Below, piece by piece: positions 1-8,047 of a DNA stretch of 43,735 nucleotides; position 1 is the stretch's first letter, and each line of letters opens with the position of its first letter. Position numbers and translations under genes: made by a program. The DNA is from Symploca sp. SIO2E9 (lineage in GTDB: Bacteria; Cyanobacteriota; Cyanobacteriia; Cyanobacteriales; Coleofasciculaceae). The stretch spans positions 7,190 to 50,924 of the forward strand of contig JAAHGS010000036.1 in NCBI GenBank assembly GCA_010692645.1. Reading direction: 5' to 3'. Under the pieces are notes generated by a model. The model searched no databases and was not told the origin of the DNA. It was given only the letters and a program-made list of their open reading frames with translations.

Positions 1-719
1 AAGGGATTAATTCCATCAAAGAAGGCTGTCTGACTAATCTCAAGAATCACATTGCCAGCATCACCTCTCCCAAAAGTTGAAGCTATTAGTTGTGCTCCAT
101 TAGTAACCTCAAGATTAGTAGCAGTGAGTTCGACATTTCCCCCCTTCCCTTCACCACCTTGCCCAACGCTACTTCCTGCACCACTAGCGCTAAGACCAGT
201 CAAGGGATTAACCCCATCGAAGCGTGCTATCTCACTAATCTCAAGAATTACATTGCCTGCATTACCTACCCCAAAGCTTGAAGCAGTCAAAGTTGCCCCA
301 TTGGTAACCTCAAGATTAGTAGCAGTGAGTTCGACATTTCCCCCCTTCCCTTCACCACCTTGCTCAACACTGCTGAATGCACCACTAAGGTTAATGCCCG
401 TTAAGGGATTAATTCCATCAAAGAAGGCTGTCTGACTAATCTCAAGAATCACATTGCCAGCATCACCTCTCCCAAAAGTTGAAGCTATTAGTTGTGCTCC
501 ATTAGTAACCTCAAGATTAGTAGCAGTGAGTTCGACATTTCCCCCCTTCCCTTCACCACCTTGCCCAACGCTACTTCCTGCACCACTAGCGCTAAGACCA
601 GTCAAGGGATTAACCCCATCGAAGCGTGCTATCTCACTAATCTCAAGAATTACATTGCCTGCATTACCTACCCCAAAGCTTGAAGCAGTCAAAGTTGCCC
701 CATTGGTAACCTCAAGATT
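1..719 (-). repeat. Perfect 402-bp tandem duplication inside the exoprotein gene
   Basis: Positions 1-317 and 403-719 are identical with a 402-bp offset; identity breaks at 318 versus 720. The left copy is cut by the window edge. 402 bp equals 134 codons, that is two 67-residue beta-helix units: one begins NLEVTNGATLTASSFGVG, the other NLEVTNGAQLIASTFGRG. Reading 5' to 3' on the minus strand, the order is A, B, A, B. The two units within a pair differ but the pairs are identical, so the duplication is recent or kept uniform by recombination. The frame is preserved. Confidence 0.9.
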
Positions 720-2531
720 TCTAGCAAACACAATCACATTGCCGCCATTGCCTTTACCTTCAGGTCTTACCGTACTCACAATACCTGTGGGGAAGCCAGT
801 AACCAGATTCACTCCATCAAAAGATGCGGTTTCACGCACTTCCACAATTACGTTGCCTGCATCTCCCGGACCAATACTTGCGGCGTTAAGTTGTGATCCA
901 TTTGCCATCTCTAGATTGGTAACAAGTACCCTCACATCACCGCCCCTAATTTCTGCAGTGGGAGGAGTACCAGTAATGGCTCCAGTCGTTCTACTATTAG
1001 GGCTATCAAAGCTTAGGGTTTCTTCGGCTAATAAAACAATATCACCACCTGAATCACCCAAGGAAAAGGTGGTGATTACACTATCAATAATGGTGATGTC
1101 GCTGCGAGAGTCAAGAAAAATCGTTCCTCCTCCGAAGGTTCCTGCTAAAATCCCTCCACCACCTGTTGTGGAAGCAAGTTGACTCTTAATTAGAATATTG
1201 CCTCCAGTAATCTGAGAGTTAGGCTGGTACTGATTTGTGAGTAACACCAACCCATTAGGTGCTATAAGAACGATATCTCCAACGGTGATATTAGCACTGC
1301 TGGGGGTTTCAGCAACAGATCCATTGGTCAAGAGATCTGTCTCAGGATTAAAACCTGTCAGCTCCTCTAGGGGAGGAAATCCCATACTTTGTAGTAAAAC
1401 ACCAGCTCTTATGTCCAGAGTTGGTTGGATTCCACCGTTAACTTCTAGGAGAGTTTCATCCGATAGTGCAATTGTTTCCTGTAGAAAATCTATATCCACT
1501 GCTCCTGGATCAGGAGCTGAAATAATTGCACTGTTCAATGTCACTGATCCCCCCGCCAAGATATGAAGGGAAGTGCCTGTATATTGACCAATTACAACAT
1601 CTCCAAATGCTCGAATAATTGGGTCAATGGGACTATGCAAATTTCCTGCATTGCCATCTAACTGCTCAACTCGAAAATGTCCCCCACTCCAGTAATGAGC
1701 ATCTCCACCCACCGGATTGCGCGATCGCAACACCATATCCCCACCCGAAAACAACCCACTCTCCGGATGACTCAACGCCACAATATCCACCTGCTGATTA
1801 CCCTGCACTAGCAGCTCTCCGCCTGCAAACCCCACAAACGGCACCTCCGCCGTATCCCGAATCTGCACCTTATCTATTGCCAACAGCGACACATCTCCTG
1901 CCGCCGCAACCTGTCCTTGCAAATCCAAACTATTCCCCGCCAGCACCAAGTTACCACCAATCCCTAACTGCCCTCGGTTCACCACATCCCCCGAATTCTG
2001 TGTCAGGTAGTTCCAAAAGGACACACTGGGGTTTACCGTCAAGAGCTGACTCTGTTCTGGTGCCGCCGCACTAAACACTCCCTCTCCCACCTTAACCGCC
2101 TCTGCTGTGGTGCCATAAAAGGAACCTGCCACGTCCAAGCTAGCCTTGGGACCAAAAACAATGCCGTTAGGGTTAATTAAAAATAGGTCAGCTGCGCCAT
2201 CGACGCCCAGTGTGCCGAAGATGGCAGATGAGTTATCACCTGTAACGCGACTCAAGATTGACTCAATGCCAGTTGGGTTGGCAAAATAGACCCGTTCAGT
2301 TTCAGCAATGTTAAACTCAGCAAAGCTATGGAATAGATTAGTACCCCTAATTGCACCACCTTCGATCAGATCAGCTAACTCGCCTCGCACTAACTGCTCG
2401 GCTGTAATGCTTGAAGATTCAACTCCCAGGGTTTGATCAGGGAGGATTTGGGCCTTTACCCTCAGGGGGGGATAGATTAAGAAGAATAGAATTAGGGGGA
2501 ATAATTGAGCGCTGAACCGAAACAGAGGCAT
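1..2531 (-). CDS. Filamentous-hemagglutinin-like TPS exoprotein (TpsA), 3' end outside window
   Basis: The frame is open on the minus strand from ATG 2531 to the left edge (about 843 codons, no stop), so the C-terminus is missing. The N-terminus is a signal peptide (MPLFRFSAQLFPLILFFLIYPPLRVKA, then QILPD). The TPS/haemagglutination-activity domain follows, with recognisable blocks GTNLFHSFAEFNI, VYFANP, ILSRVTG and LFLINPNGIVFGPKA at about residues 60-165. The rest is a repetitive GNV/GGNV, Ser/Thr/Gly-rich chain expected to fold as a right-handed beta-helix. Near the left edge it becomes regular 67-residue units beginning NLEVTNGA. Proteins of this family are exported by Sec and cross the outer membrane through a TpsB partner; a TpsB gene lies at 13955-15703. 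Function after export (adhesion, aggregation, contact) is inferred only. Long open stretches on the opposite strand are shadows of the repeats. Confidence 0.9.
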   Translation of the reverse strand, partial: MPLFRFSAQLFPLILFFLIYPPLRVKAQILPDQTLGVESSSITAEQLVRGELADLIEGGAIRGTNLFHSFAEFNIAETERVYFANPTGIESILSRVTGDNSSAIFGTLGVDGAADLFLINPNGIVFGPKASLDVAGSFYGTTAEAVKVGEGVFSAAAPEQSQLLTVNPSVSFWNYLTQNSGDVVNRGQLGIGGNLVLAGNSLDLQGQVAAAGDVSLLAIDKVQIRDTAEVPFVGFAGGELLVQGNQQVDIVALSHPESGLFSGGDMVLRSRNPVGGDAHYWSGGHFRVEQLDGNAGNLHSPIDPIIRAFGDVVIGQYTGTSLHILAGGSVTLNSAIISAPDPGAVDIDFLQETIALSDETLLEVNGGIQPTLDIRAGVLLQSMGFPPLEELTGFNPETDLLTNGSVAETPSSANITVGDIVLIAPNGLVLLTNQYQPNSQITGGNILIKSQLASTTGGGGILAGTFGGGTIFLDSRSDITIIDSVITTFSLGDSGGDIVLLAEETLSFDSPNSRTTGAITGTPPTAEIRGGDVRVLVTNLEMANGSQLNAASIGPGDAGNVIVEVRETASFDGVNLVTGFPTGIVSTVRPEGKGNGGNVIVFARNLEVTNGATLTASSFGVGNAGNVILEISEIARFDGVNPLTGLSASGAGSSVGQGGEGKGGNVELTATNLEVTNGAQLIASTFGRGDAGNVILEISQTAFFDGINPLTGINLSGAFSSVEQGGEGKGGNVELTATNLEVTNGATLTASSFGVGNAGNVILEISEIARFDGVNPLTGLSASGAGSSVGQGGEGKGGNVELTATNLEVTNGAQLIASTFGRGDAGNVILEISQTAFFDGINP

Positions 2532-2691
2532 GGGTCTAAACAAGAAGCTGACAACCTGACTTGAAATTAGCTTAGCCGTAGGATGTGCAAAGGGCAATCG
2601 CCTTTTTCCATCCATCTAGATTTCCGCGGTGGTACTGCGACCATAACCCGTAGGGTTAATAAAAAACCGAACTAGCGCCAGGATAAATCCC

Positions 2692-2871
2692 CTATCTGGC
2701 TCCACCGCTAGACGAATAACGACTATTAGGATTATAACTAGACCTAAATACAACTCCAGATTTACATTCATAAGTCATACCGTCATTCTGTGCATTGATT
2801 TTCTGAGAAACTGTTAGGCTCGCACAACTAACCAACAACAAAAAAGTTATAGTCAAATTCAATAATTTCAT
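2692..2871 (-). CDS. Small predicted lipoprotein or secreted peptide, 59 aa
   Basis: This short frame starts at ATG 2871 and ends at TAG 2692-2694. A GAGG ribosome-binding site lies 8 nt upstream. The N-terminus is a lysine-containing hydrophobic signal (MKLLNLTITFLLLVSCASLT) with a lipobox-like LVSC, so it could be lipidated at Cys16; alternatively signal peptidase I could cut after INA (residue 28). The mature part is short and Ser/Tyr/Gly-rich, with one further cysteine. It lies head to tail upstream of the exoprotein gene on the same strand, about 160 bp away. I do not recognise a family. The RBS, signal sequence and stop make it plausible, but there is no homology evidence. Confidence 0.5.
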   Translation of the reverse strand: MKLLNLTITFLLLVSCASLTVSQKINAQNDGMTYECKSGVVFRSSYNPNSRYSSSGGAR

Positions 2872-3210
2872 GGCTTTAGCCTCACAAACTAATGTCTGAA
2901 ATTTTCAAAAGCCATAATTATTAAAAATCAAAAAACAATACCTTCCAAGGTAAAAAACAGTCATTTTTATTGCAGATAACTGCATTTTTCAAAACTTTTT
3001 GATGAGTAATGTCACGGAAGGTTACGATTCCAGGAAACCTTATCTAAACAATGCATAAATTGACGACTGAGATTACATAAAAGTGCAACCAATCTCACCA
3101 ACATTGGCGATAAACTTGGAGGCAACCTGACAGCTGGAGACCAGATTGCACTGATATAGTGTAAATGTGTCTACACAGGGGATCGCAATTGCCGATTGTG
3201 GTAGACCCAA
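2872..3210. other. AT-rich intergenic region with divergent promoters presumed
   Basis: This spacer of about 340 bp lies between the minus-strand lipoprotein frame and the plus-strand gene at 3211. It is AT-rich, with poly-A/T stretches around 2920-3000. I see no further coding frame, RNA gene or strong hairpin. It must hold the promoters of both divergent transcription units, but I cannot place -10/-35 boxes with confidence. Confidence 0.4.
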
Positions 3211-3924
3211 GTGAAAATCTTACAAATTGAGGTATATGTGTTAATTACAAGTGGGTGGTTAACCACACTCTATTTTGTAGTGCGAAGATGGCTACGCCAA
3301 CGGCAAGCATGGCAGTGGTGGCACCAGCAACAGGTGTTGCAGTTACACCAACAGGCAGAGTCCATTCGAGACGGGTTATTGCAGCAGACGTTTGCCTTTC
3401 GACGTTATTTAGAAAGTACAGTTTCCGCTCAGCCAGAAGCTAAGCAAACGGCGCGTTGGCTAGAACAGTTTCAGGAGTTTTATCTATCCTTAGAAAGCTT
3501 AAGCAATGAGCTATCTCCGCCATTTGTGGCGGATAGCTTACCACTGGCGCTGCAATTTGCCTTGAAGGACTGGCAGCGATCGCATCTAGAGTTAGACTTA
3601 CAGTTAAACTTGCCCACTGACTGGTCTGATAACTCGCCCCATAAAAATCAAATCATCTTATCGATGGTAACAGAGTTACTGACTTTACTAACTCCTGAAG
3701 GGAATAGAGCAGAGCGCCTACATCTAACGCTAACTAATCACTCAAACTTCTACAAATTAACTTTCCAACTAGAAGATGTTGATTCTCTAATGATGCTCAA
3801 GATTGTAAGAAGATCTGAGGTCACATATATTAAGGAAATATTCCATAGTTTAGCTGCCGGACAATTAGAGATTAGTCACAAAGGAGCAGTGCTGATCACT
3901 CAGCTGTGCTGGCGCGATGACTAG
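3211..3924 (+). CDS. Membrane-anchored degenerate histidine-kinase-like protein
   Basis: A 237-aa protein starting with GTG. One transmembrane segment (about residues 8-24) is followed by a basic, Gln-rich linker. A helical stretch (SIRDGLLQQTFAFRRYLE, residues 51-68) matches the layout of the H-box of the CHASE2 kinase two genes downstream (TIHNGPLQVLAGIL), but the phospho-accepting His is replaced by Arg53. The C-terminal half looks like a remnant ATPase fold (ILSMVTELLTLLTPEGNRAERLHLTL) without the N-box Asn or the DNGxG/GxG motifs. It therefore cannot be a normal kinase. It heads a co-directional cassette with a response regulator and a CHASE2 kinase, which suggests a regulatory or scaffolding partner of that kinase. 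The link to kinases is my reading of the motif layout, not a database hit. Confidence 0.6.
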   Translation: MKILQIEVYVLITSGWLTTLYFVVRRWLRQRQAWQWWHQQQVLQLHQQAESIRDGLLQQTFAFRRYLESTVSAQPEAKQTARWLEQFQEFYLSLESLSNELSPPFVADSLPLALQFALKDWQRSHLELDLQLNLPTDWSDNSPHKNQIILSMVTELLTLLTPEGNRAERLHLTLTNHSNFYKLTFQLEDVDSLMMLKIVRRSEVTYIKEIFHSLAAGQLEISHKGAVLITQLCWRDD

Positions 3925-3970
3925 CTCAGGCGATAAGGGACTTCAAAATAAAAAAATATCCAATCGAGAG

Positions 3971-4017
3971 GAGGAGAGGGGGTGAGGGGGAGATGGGGAG
4001 ATGGGGAGATGGGGAGA
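3971..4017 (+). repeat. 8-bp tandem repeat (GGGGAGAT)n upstream of the response regulator
   Basis: A degenerate G-rich start passes into perfect GGGGAGAT units. The last part has four G4 runs separated by AGAT, which fits a G-quadruplex motif on the coding strand. It lies in the 166-bp gap between the degenerate kinase gene and the response regulator. The same octamer family recurs at many other spacers in this window. Confidence 0.85.
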
Positions 4018-4090
4018 AAAATTTTTACATCGTGTTTCTAAATAAATTGGATAATTTACTTCTGGGAGTTCCCTAAATAAAAAAAAGGAG

Positions 4091-4762
4091 ATGACTCAAC
4101 ATATGGCTCAAAACCTTACTCAAACCTTTGTCGTTGTCGATGATCATGCCTCTGTGCTGGAAGGAACTTGTAGCCTTCTGCAAACTCAATATCCAGAGGT
4201 CAAAATTTTAACCGCAACCACAGCAGATAAGGTTGAGGTCATGGTAGAAGAAGCTAAACCAGATCTAGTAATTATGGACTTATCGATTCCGGAAACATTT
4301 GGTGGGCTTTCACGGACGGAGACTGGTTTAGAGCTGTTGCGATCGCTACTATCAAACTACCCTAGTTTAAACTTTGTGGTGCAAAGCGCCCATGTGCGAT
4401 CGCTAATCCGGCTCAAGCCAATGATCGATAAGCACCAGGGAGGGTTTACCATTGCTGATAAAAGCTTATCGAGCGATCAAATGCTGATCAAGGTCGATTG
4501 GGCTTTAAAGGGACTGCTCTACACCCCACCAGAAATGCGTACAGGGTTAGAGGTCAAACCCGAGTGGCTAAAAGTGCTGCAATTAGCGTTTGTTGAGGAG
4601 CTCACTGATAAAGTAATCGCCAAGCAAATGAATGTCTCAGAACGCACAGTTCGCCACTATTGGACACGAGTGCAAGACGCACTCGGTGTCTATCCTGAAG
4701 AAGGTTTTAATATCCGTGTGCAGACTTATAACAAAGCACGACAGGCAGGGCTGCTTGATTAA
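4091..4762 (+). CDS. Response regulator, REC plus LuxR-type HTH (NarL/FixJ-like)
   Basis: 223 aa. The receiver domain covers about residues 10-130: the acidic pair is in FVVVDDH, the phospho-acceptor Asp in LVIMDLSIPE, and a Lys in IADKS. The C-terminal helix-turn-helix (about 155-215) contains LTDKVIAKQMNVSERTVRHYWTRVQDALGV, typical of LuxR/NarL DNA-binding domains. GGAG directly abuts ATG 4091, too close for good initiation. The in-frame ATG 4103 is 12 nt from GGAG, so the true start may be 4103. It lies 21 nt upstream of the CHASE2 kinase and is its likely cognate regulator. The regulated genes are unknown; nearby exoprotein, DUF928 and CHAT genes are candidates by position only. Confidence 0.9.
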   Translation: MTQHMAQNLTQTFVVVDDHASVLEGTCSLLQTQYPEVKILTATTADKVEVMVEEAKPDLVIMDLSIPETFGGLSRTETGLELLRSLLSNYPSLNFVVQSAHVRSLIRLKPMIDKHQGGFTIADKSLSSDQMLIKVDWALKGLLYTPPEMRTGLEVKPEWLKVLQLAFVEELTDKVIAKQMNVSERTVRHYWTRVQDALGVYPEEGFNIRVQTYNKARQAGLLD

Positions 4763-4783
4763 TCAGATAATGTTCCCTGAATC

Positions 4784-6763
4784 ATGAAAACCTGGTTACA
4801 AAATTGGCGCATAGGTATTCTACCCGGACTATCAATTACCGGATTAGTAATCCTGGCGCGACTATTCGGCGCACTCCAGCCGCTAGAGTGGAAAGTGCTG
4901 GATTTGGGACTAAGATGGCGACTGGCAGAAAAAACTGACTCCCGCATTACCATTGTTAACATTACAGAAAATGACATTCAAACCAGTCTCGACTATCCGA
5001 TTTCCGACAAGGCACTAGCAGAGCTGATTCAAAAACTACAAGACTATAAGCCCCGTGTCATTGGTGTTGACATCTTTCGAGACAAGCCGGTGGGTGAGGG
5101 GTACCGCGATTTAGAGGCCACGCTGCAAGCCTCTGAGAATGTGATTGGCATTAATAAAATTAGTGATACTCCCATCGAGCCACCGCCAATGCTGCCTGAA
5201 ACTCAGGTAGGCTTTGCTGATGCTATTTTGGATGACGATGGATTTCTACGGCGCAGCCTTTTAGCTAGTGCAGATGGCGAGGACAATTACCGTTTTTCGC
5301 TCACGATTCGGTTGGTAGAAAAGTATTTAATTCCTGAAGGACTCATCCTGAAAAATGGCATTCGTGATCCTGAAACCATGCGTTTTAGTTGGTCAGAGTC
5401 CAGTCGTTCCCCTTCCAATTTTGAATCGCAAGATACTTTAGATAGATTAGAACCTACAAAGTTTTATCCTCGTCTTGAAAATCGGCGCAATATTAATCAA
5501 ATTGAAATTCCACGCTTCTACTCTCATACAGGTGGCTATATTAGGACTGATTATGGAGGTAATCAGACCTTAATCAACTTCCGTTCTGGTAGGAATCCTT
5601 TTCAGAGAATTTCCTATAAGGAACTGATGTCAGGACAATTTCAGCCCTCTTTAATTGAAGATAGAGTGGTTTTGATTGGTTACACAGCAGAAAGTATCAA
5701 AGATTTTGTTAGTTCTGCGGCAATTGCAGACTTTAGCCCTAGCTTAGTACCCGGTGTAGAAGTACAAGCTCATGCAGTTAGTCAAATTTTGAGTGCAGTA
5801 TACGATGGTCGTTCTTTTCTCAAAGATTGGCCAGAATTTATCGAATATACATGGATTTTCTGTGGCGGTTTATTAGGACTTATTTTGGCTCAAAATAGAT
5901 TAAAATCCACAATACATATTACCTTATTATCTTTGTCAATAATTGGTTTAACTTTATTCTACTACGGTCTTTTATTAGCAGGATGGTGGATTCCTTTAGT
6001 ACCGGCATCAATTACATTTTTACTTAATGCTATTGTCCTTTATCCTTTTTATCGAGCTGATTTCTTAAAAGTGCAATCGCAGCTTGACGAACGTCAACAG
6101 CTGATTGACTGGGCTTACAACACAATTCATAACGGTCCGCTACAGGTACTTGCTGGTATCCTCAGCACTTGGCAAGAAAATCAACCGGCTCCACCAACTA
6201 TTCGCCAAGAACTACAAAAATTAAATCAAGAACTGCGCGGCATCTATGAAGTTATGCGACAGGAAATGTTATTATCTGGTGAACAGCTAGTACTAACCGG
6301 ACAAAACATTCTAGAGTTAAGCTTTGATTTACACGAATTACTGTATGAAATTTATAAAAATACGATTGAACGCCATCGCGATTTCTTCAGTAAGATCATA
6401 CACATCACCAGGTTTGAACCTATGGTCGATAATAACCTCACTCTCGAACAAAAACGAGAACTGGGGAGATTTCTAGAAGAAGCACTATTAAATGTCTATA
6501 AGTACGCCAAAGGGACAACCAAGCTCACGATTACCTGCGTGCATGAGGGCGATTATAACTTGATTCAGGTTATCGACAATGGCGAAGGTCTTAAAGACAA
6601 TAGACCTAATCCCCTTGGGGGTTACGGTACGCGACAGGCTCAAAAACTAGCTCGTAGCCTTAGGGGCGATTTTGAACGTACGGAGGTTAAACCGAAAGGT
6701 GTGCGTTGCGAACTGCGTTGGTCTACGCAACTACCAGCTTGGAGACGCTGGTTCCCAATTTAG
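4784..6763 (+). CDS. CHASE2-domain sensor histidine kinase
   Basis: 659 aa. An N-terminal membrane anchor (about 11-30) precedes an extracytoplasmic CHASE2 sensor domain (about 35-340, including ITIVNITENDI, RVIGVDIFRDKPV and RVVLIGYTAESIKDFV). Three hydrophobic helices (about 350-425) lead to the cytoplasmic kinase. His449 in the H-box (AYNTIHNGPLQVL) is the expected autophosphorylation site. The ATPase domain has FLEEALLNVYKYA as N-box (Asn570), VIDNGEG as G1 (about 597-603) and GGYGTRQA as G2. All catalytic motifs are present, in contrast to the kinase-like protein at 3211. Spacing to the upstream response regulator is 21 nt, so they are probably co-transcribed. The ligand of this CHASE2 domain is unknown. 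Confidence 0.92.
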   Translation: MKTWLQNWRIGILPGLSITGLVILARLFGALQPLEWKVLDLGLRWRLAEKTDSRITIVNITENDIQTSLDYPISDKALAELIQKLQDYKPRVIGVDIFRDKPVGEGYRDLEATLQASENVIGINKISDTPIEPPPMLPETQVGFADAILDDDGFLRRSLLASADGEDNYRFSLTIRLVEKYLIPEGLILKNGIRDPETMRFSWSESSRSPSNFESQDTLDRLEPTKFYPRLENRRNINQIEIPRFYSHTGGYIRTDYGGNQTLINFRSGRNPFQRISYKELMSGQFQPSLIEDRVVLIGYTAESIKDFVSSAAIADFSPSLVPGVEVQAHAVSQILSAVYDGRSFLKDWPEFIEYTWIFCGGLLGLILAQNRLKSTIHITLLSLSIIGLTLFYYGLLLAGWWIPLVPASITFLLNAIVLYPFYRADFLKVQSQLDERQQLIDWAYNTIHNGPLQVLAGILSTWQENQPAPPTIRQELQKLNQELRGIYEVMRQEMLLSGEQLVLTGQNILELSFDLHELLYEIYKNTIERHRDFFSKIIHITRFEPMVDNNLTLEQKRELGRFLEEALLNVYKYAKGTTKLTITCVHEGDYNLIQVIDNGEGLKDNRPNPLGGYGTRQAQKLARSLRGDFERTEVKPKGVRCELRWSTQLPAWRRWFPI

Positions 6764-6882
6764 ATTGTACTTTTATGCAAAGCGGTTAGCAAGTTTCAGT
6801 AGCCTACTTCGCAGTTTTAGTAAATGTTTGCGCTTGGTAACTCTCCTAGAGTAAAGGCAAGATTGAACAGGAGCTGACCAAG

Positions 6883-7089
6883 ATGCAATTCGATAACCTC
6901 AGCGGATTTGCTCAAAAAGGATTGTTACTGTTGTTAAACTTTGCCGATGATATCGCCTTAGTATTTCTCACTCGTCTTGGCTTTAACTGGGGCTGGCTAC
7001 AGTTACTCAGTAAGACTTTAATAATCGCAACGGTTATCTACTGGAGTATTCTGCAAATCCGTCGCTACCTTTTTACTCAAGCGCCATAA
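6883..7089 (+). CDS. Small membrane protein, 68 aa
   Basis: It starts at ATG 6883 with AGGAG about 10 nt upstream. It is mostly hydrophobic, with one clear membrane helix (about residues 40-60, SKTLIIATVIYWSILQI) followed by RRY, and an amphipathic or second hydrophobic stretch at 12-30. It follows the CHASE2 kinase by about 120 bp and precedes the DUF928 gene by about 100 bp, all in the same direction. I do not recognise a family. The good RBS, codon use and co-directional position make it a probable real gene. Confidence 0.6.
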   Translation: MQFDNLSGFAQKGLLLLLNFADDIALVFLTRLGFNWGWLQLLSKTLIIATVIYWSILQIRRYLFTQAP

Positions 7090-7191
7090 ACTTTCTAGGC
7101 TAAAAAATGTTAAGTCTGACAGACATTGTGATTTATGCAGTCGGCTGATGCCGTATTGATAGATTAGGCGATGTTTTAAGGCTCTCTAATC

Positions 7192-8046
7192 ATGTTTGCC
7201 CCCAAGTTCATCTCTGCCCCACTCAAGGCGATACCAACTCTCACTATTAGCCTCATGCTGATGCTATCTAGCGCCCATCCAACCCAGGGATCAAATTTTG
7301 TCCAAGCAGATGTTGACTTAAACGAGCGGCCTGCTGCTTTAGAACCACCTAGTGGGCTTAACCACGAGCAAGGAAACTTAATTACTGAAACAGAAACTTT
7401 CTTCCGCCCCCCTAGTAATCCCAAACCGCGCTCTGGCCCTAGAACAACAACAGGTACGCGGCAGGGAGGTTGCTTAGGTAATACAGAAACGGCTTTTACC
7501 ATCTTTGGTCCAGATGCTGTAATTGGGCGCACAGTCTCGACACATCCAGAATTTGTGTGGCATCTACCTGCATCCGAAACAACTTTTCCTGTTATCTTCA
7601 GACTACTAGCTCCCAATGAGTCTGGGATTCCGGAGCCTATTCACGTCACTGAGTTATCATACACATCCGGTTTTATCAAATATCAGCTCCCCGCCAATGT
7701 CCAGGCTCTAGCTCCTGGAATAGAATACCGTTGGCAGGTGATCATCGAGTGTAACCCCAACTATCCTTCTCAAGCACTAGTGCAAGAACGATCCTTGGAA
7801 GTGGTTTCCTCACCAGCTAGCCTTTCGCAAGCACTTGCCACAGCAACCACAGACTCTCAACGCGCTTTAGCCTATGGTAATCAAGGACTCTGGTATGATG
7901 CGATCGCACAGGTTGCTCAAGCAACTACAGCTGATGGCAAACAAACCCGCAGTGGGCTTTTGCGTGATTTAGCAGCGTTAGTAGCACCTGATCAGGAACA
8001 ACTGAGTCAAAATATTATCGAAATTGCAGAAGCCACTGCTAACTGA
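7192..8046 (+). CDS. DUF928 domain exported protein
   Basis: 284 aa with a signal peptide (hydrophobic stretch about 12-26, SLMLMLSSAHPTQG). The DUF928 features are visible: RQGGCLG, then FGPDAVIGRTVSTHPEFVWHLP, and an IEYRWQVIIECNP block, covering about residues 85-190. The C-terminal third is helical (ALAYGNQGLWYDAIAQVA), like a single TPR-type hairpin. DUF928 proteins are largely confined to cyanobacteria and are often found beside CHAT-TPR proteins and TPS exoproteins; no biochemical role is established that I know of. The stop codon is 1 bp from the stop of the convergent CHAT gene, so the two transcripts probably overlap. Confidence 0.85.
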   Translation: MFAPKFISAPLKAIPTLTISLMLMLSSAHPTQGSNFVQADVDLNERPAALEPPSGLNHEQGNLITETETFFRPPSNPKPRSGPRTTTGTRQGGCLGNTETAFTIFGPDAVIGRTVSTHPEFVWHLPASETTFPVIFRLLAPNESGIPEPIHVTELSYTSGFIKYQLPANVQALAPGIEYRWQVIIECNPNYPSQALVQERSLEVVSSPASLSQALATATTDSQRALAYGNQGLWYDAIAQVAQATTADGKQTRSGLLRDLAALVAPDQEQLSQNIIEIAEATAN

Positions 8047-8047
8047 A

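Noticed and set aside
52-2074. Long plus-strand open frames rich in Pro/Ser/Thr opposite the exoprotein
   Set aside because: They are antisense shadows of the repetitive minus-strand exoprotein frame, duplicate exactly with its 402-bp repeat, and lack RBS and recognisable domains.
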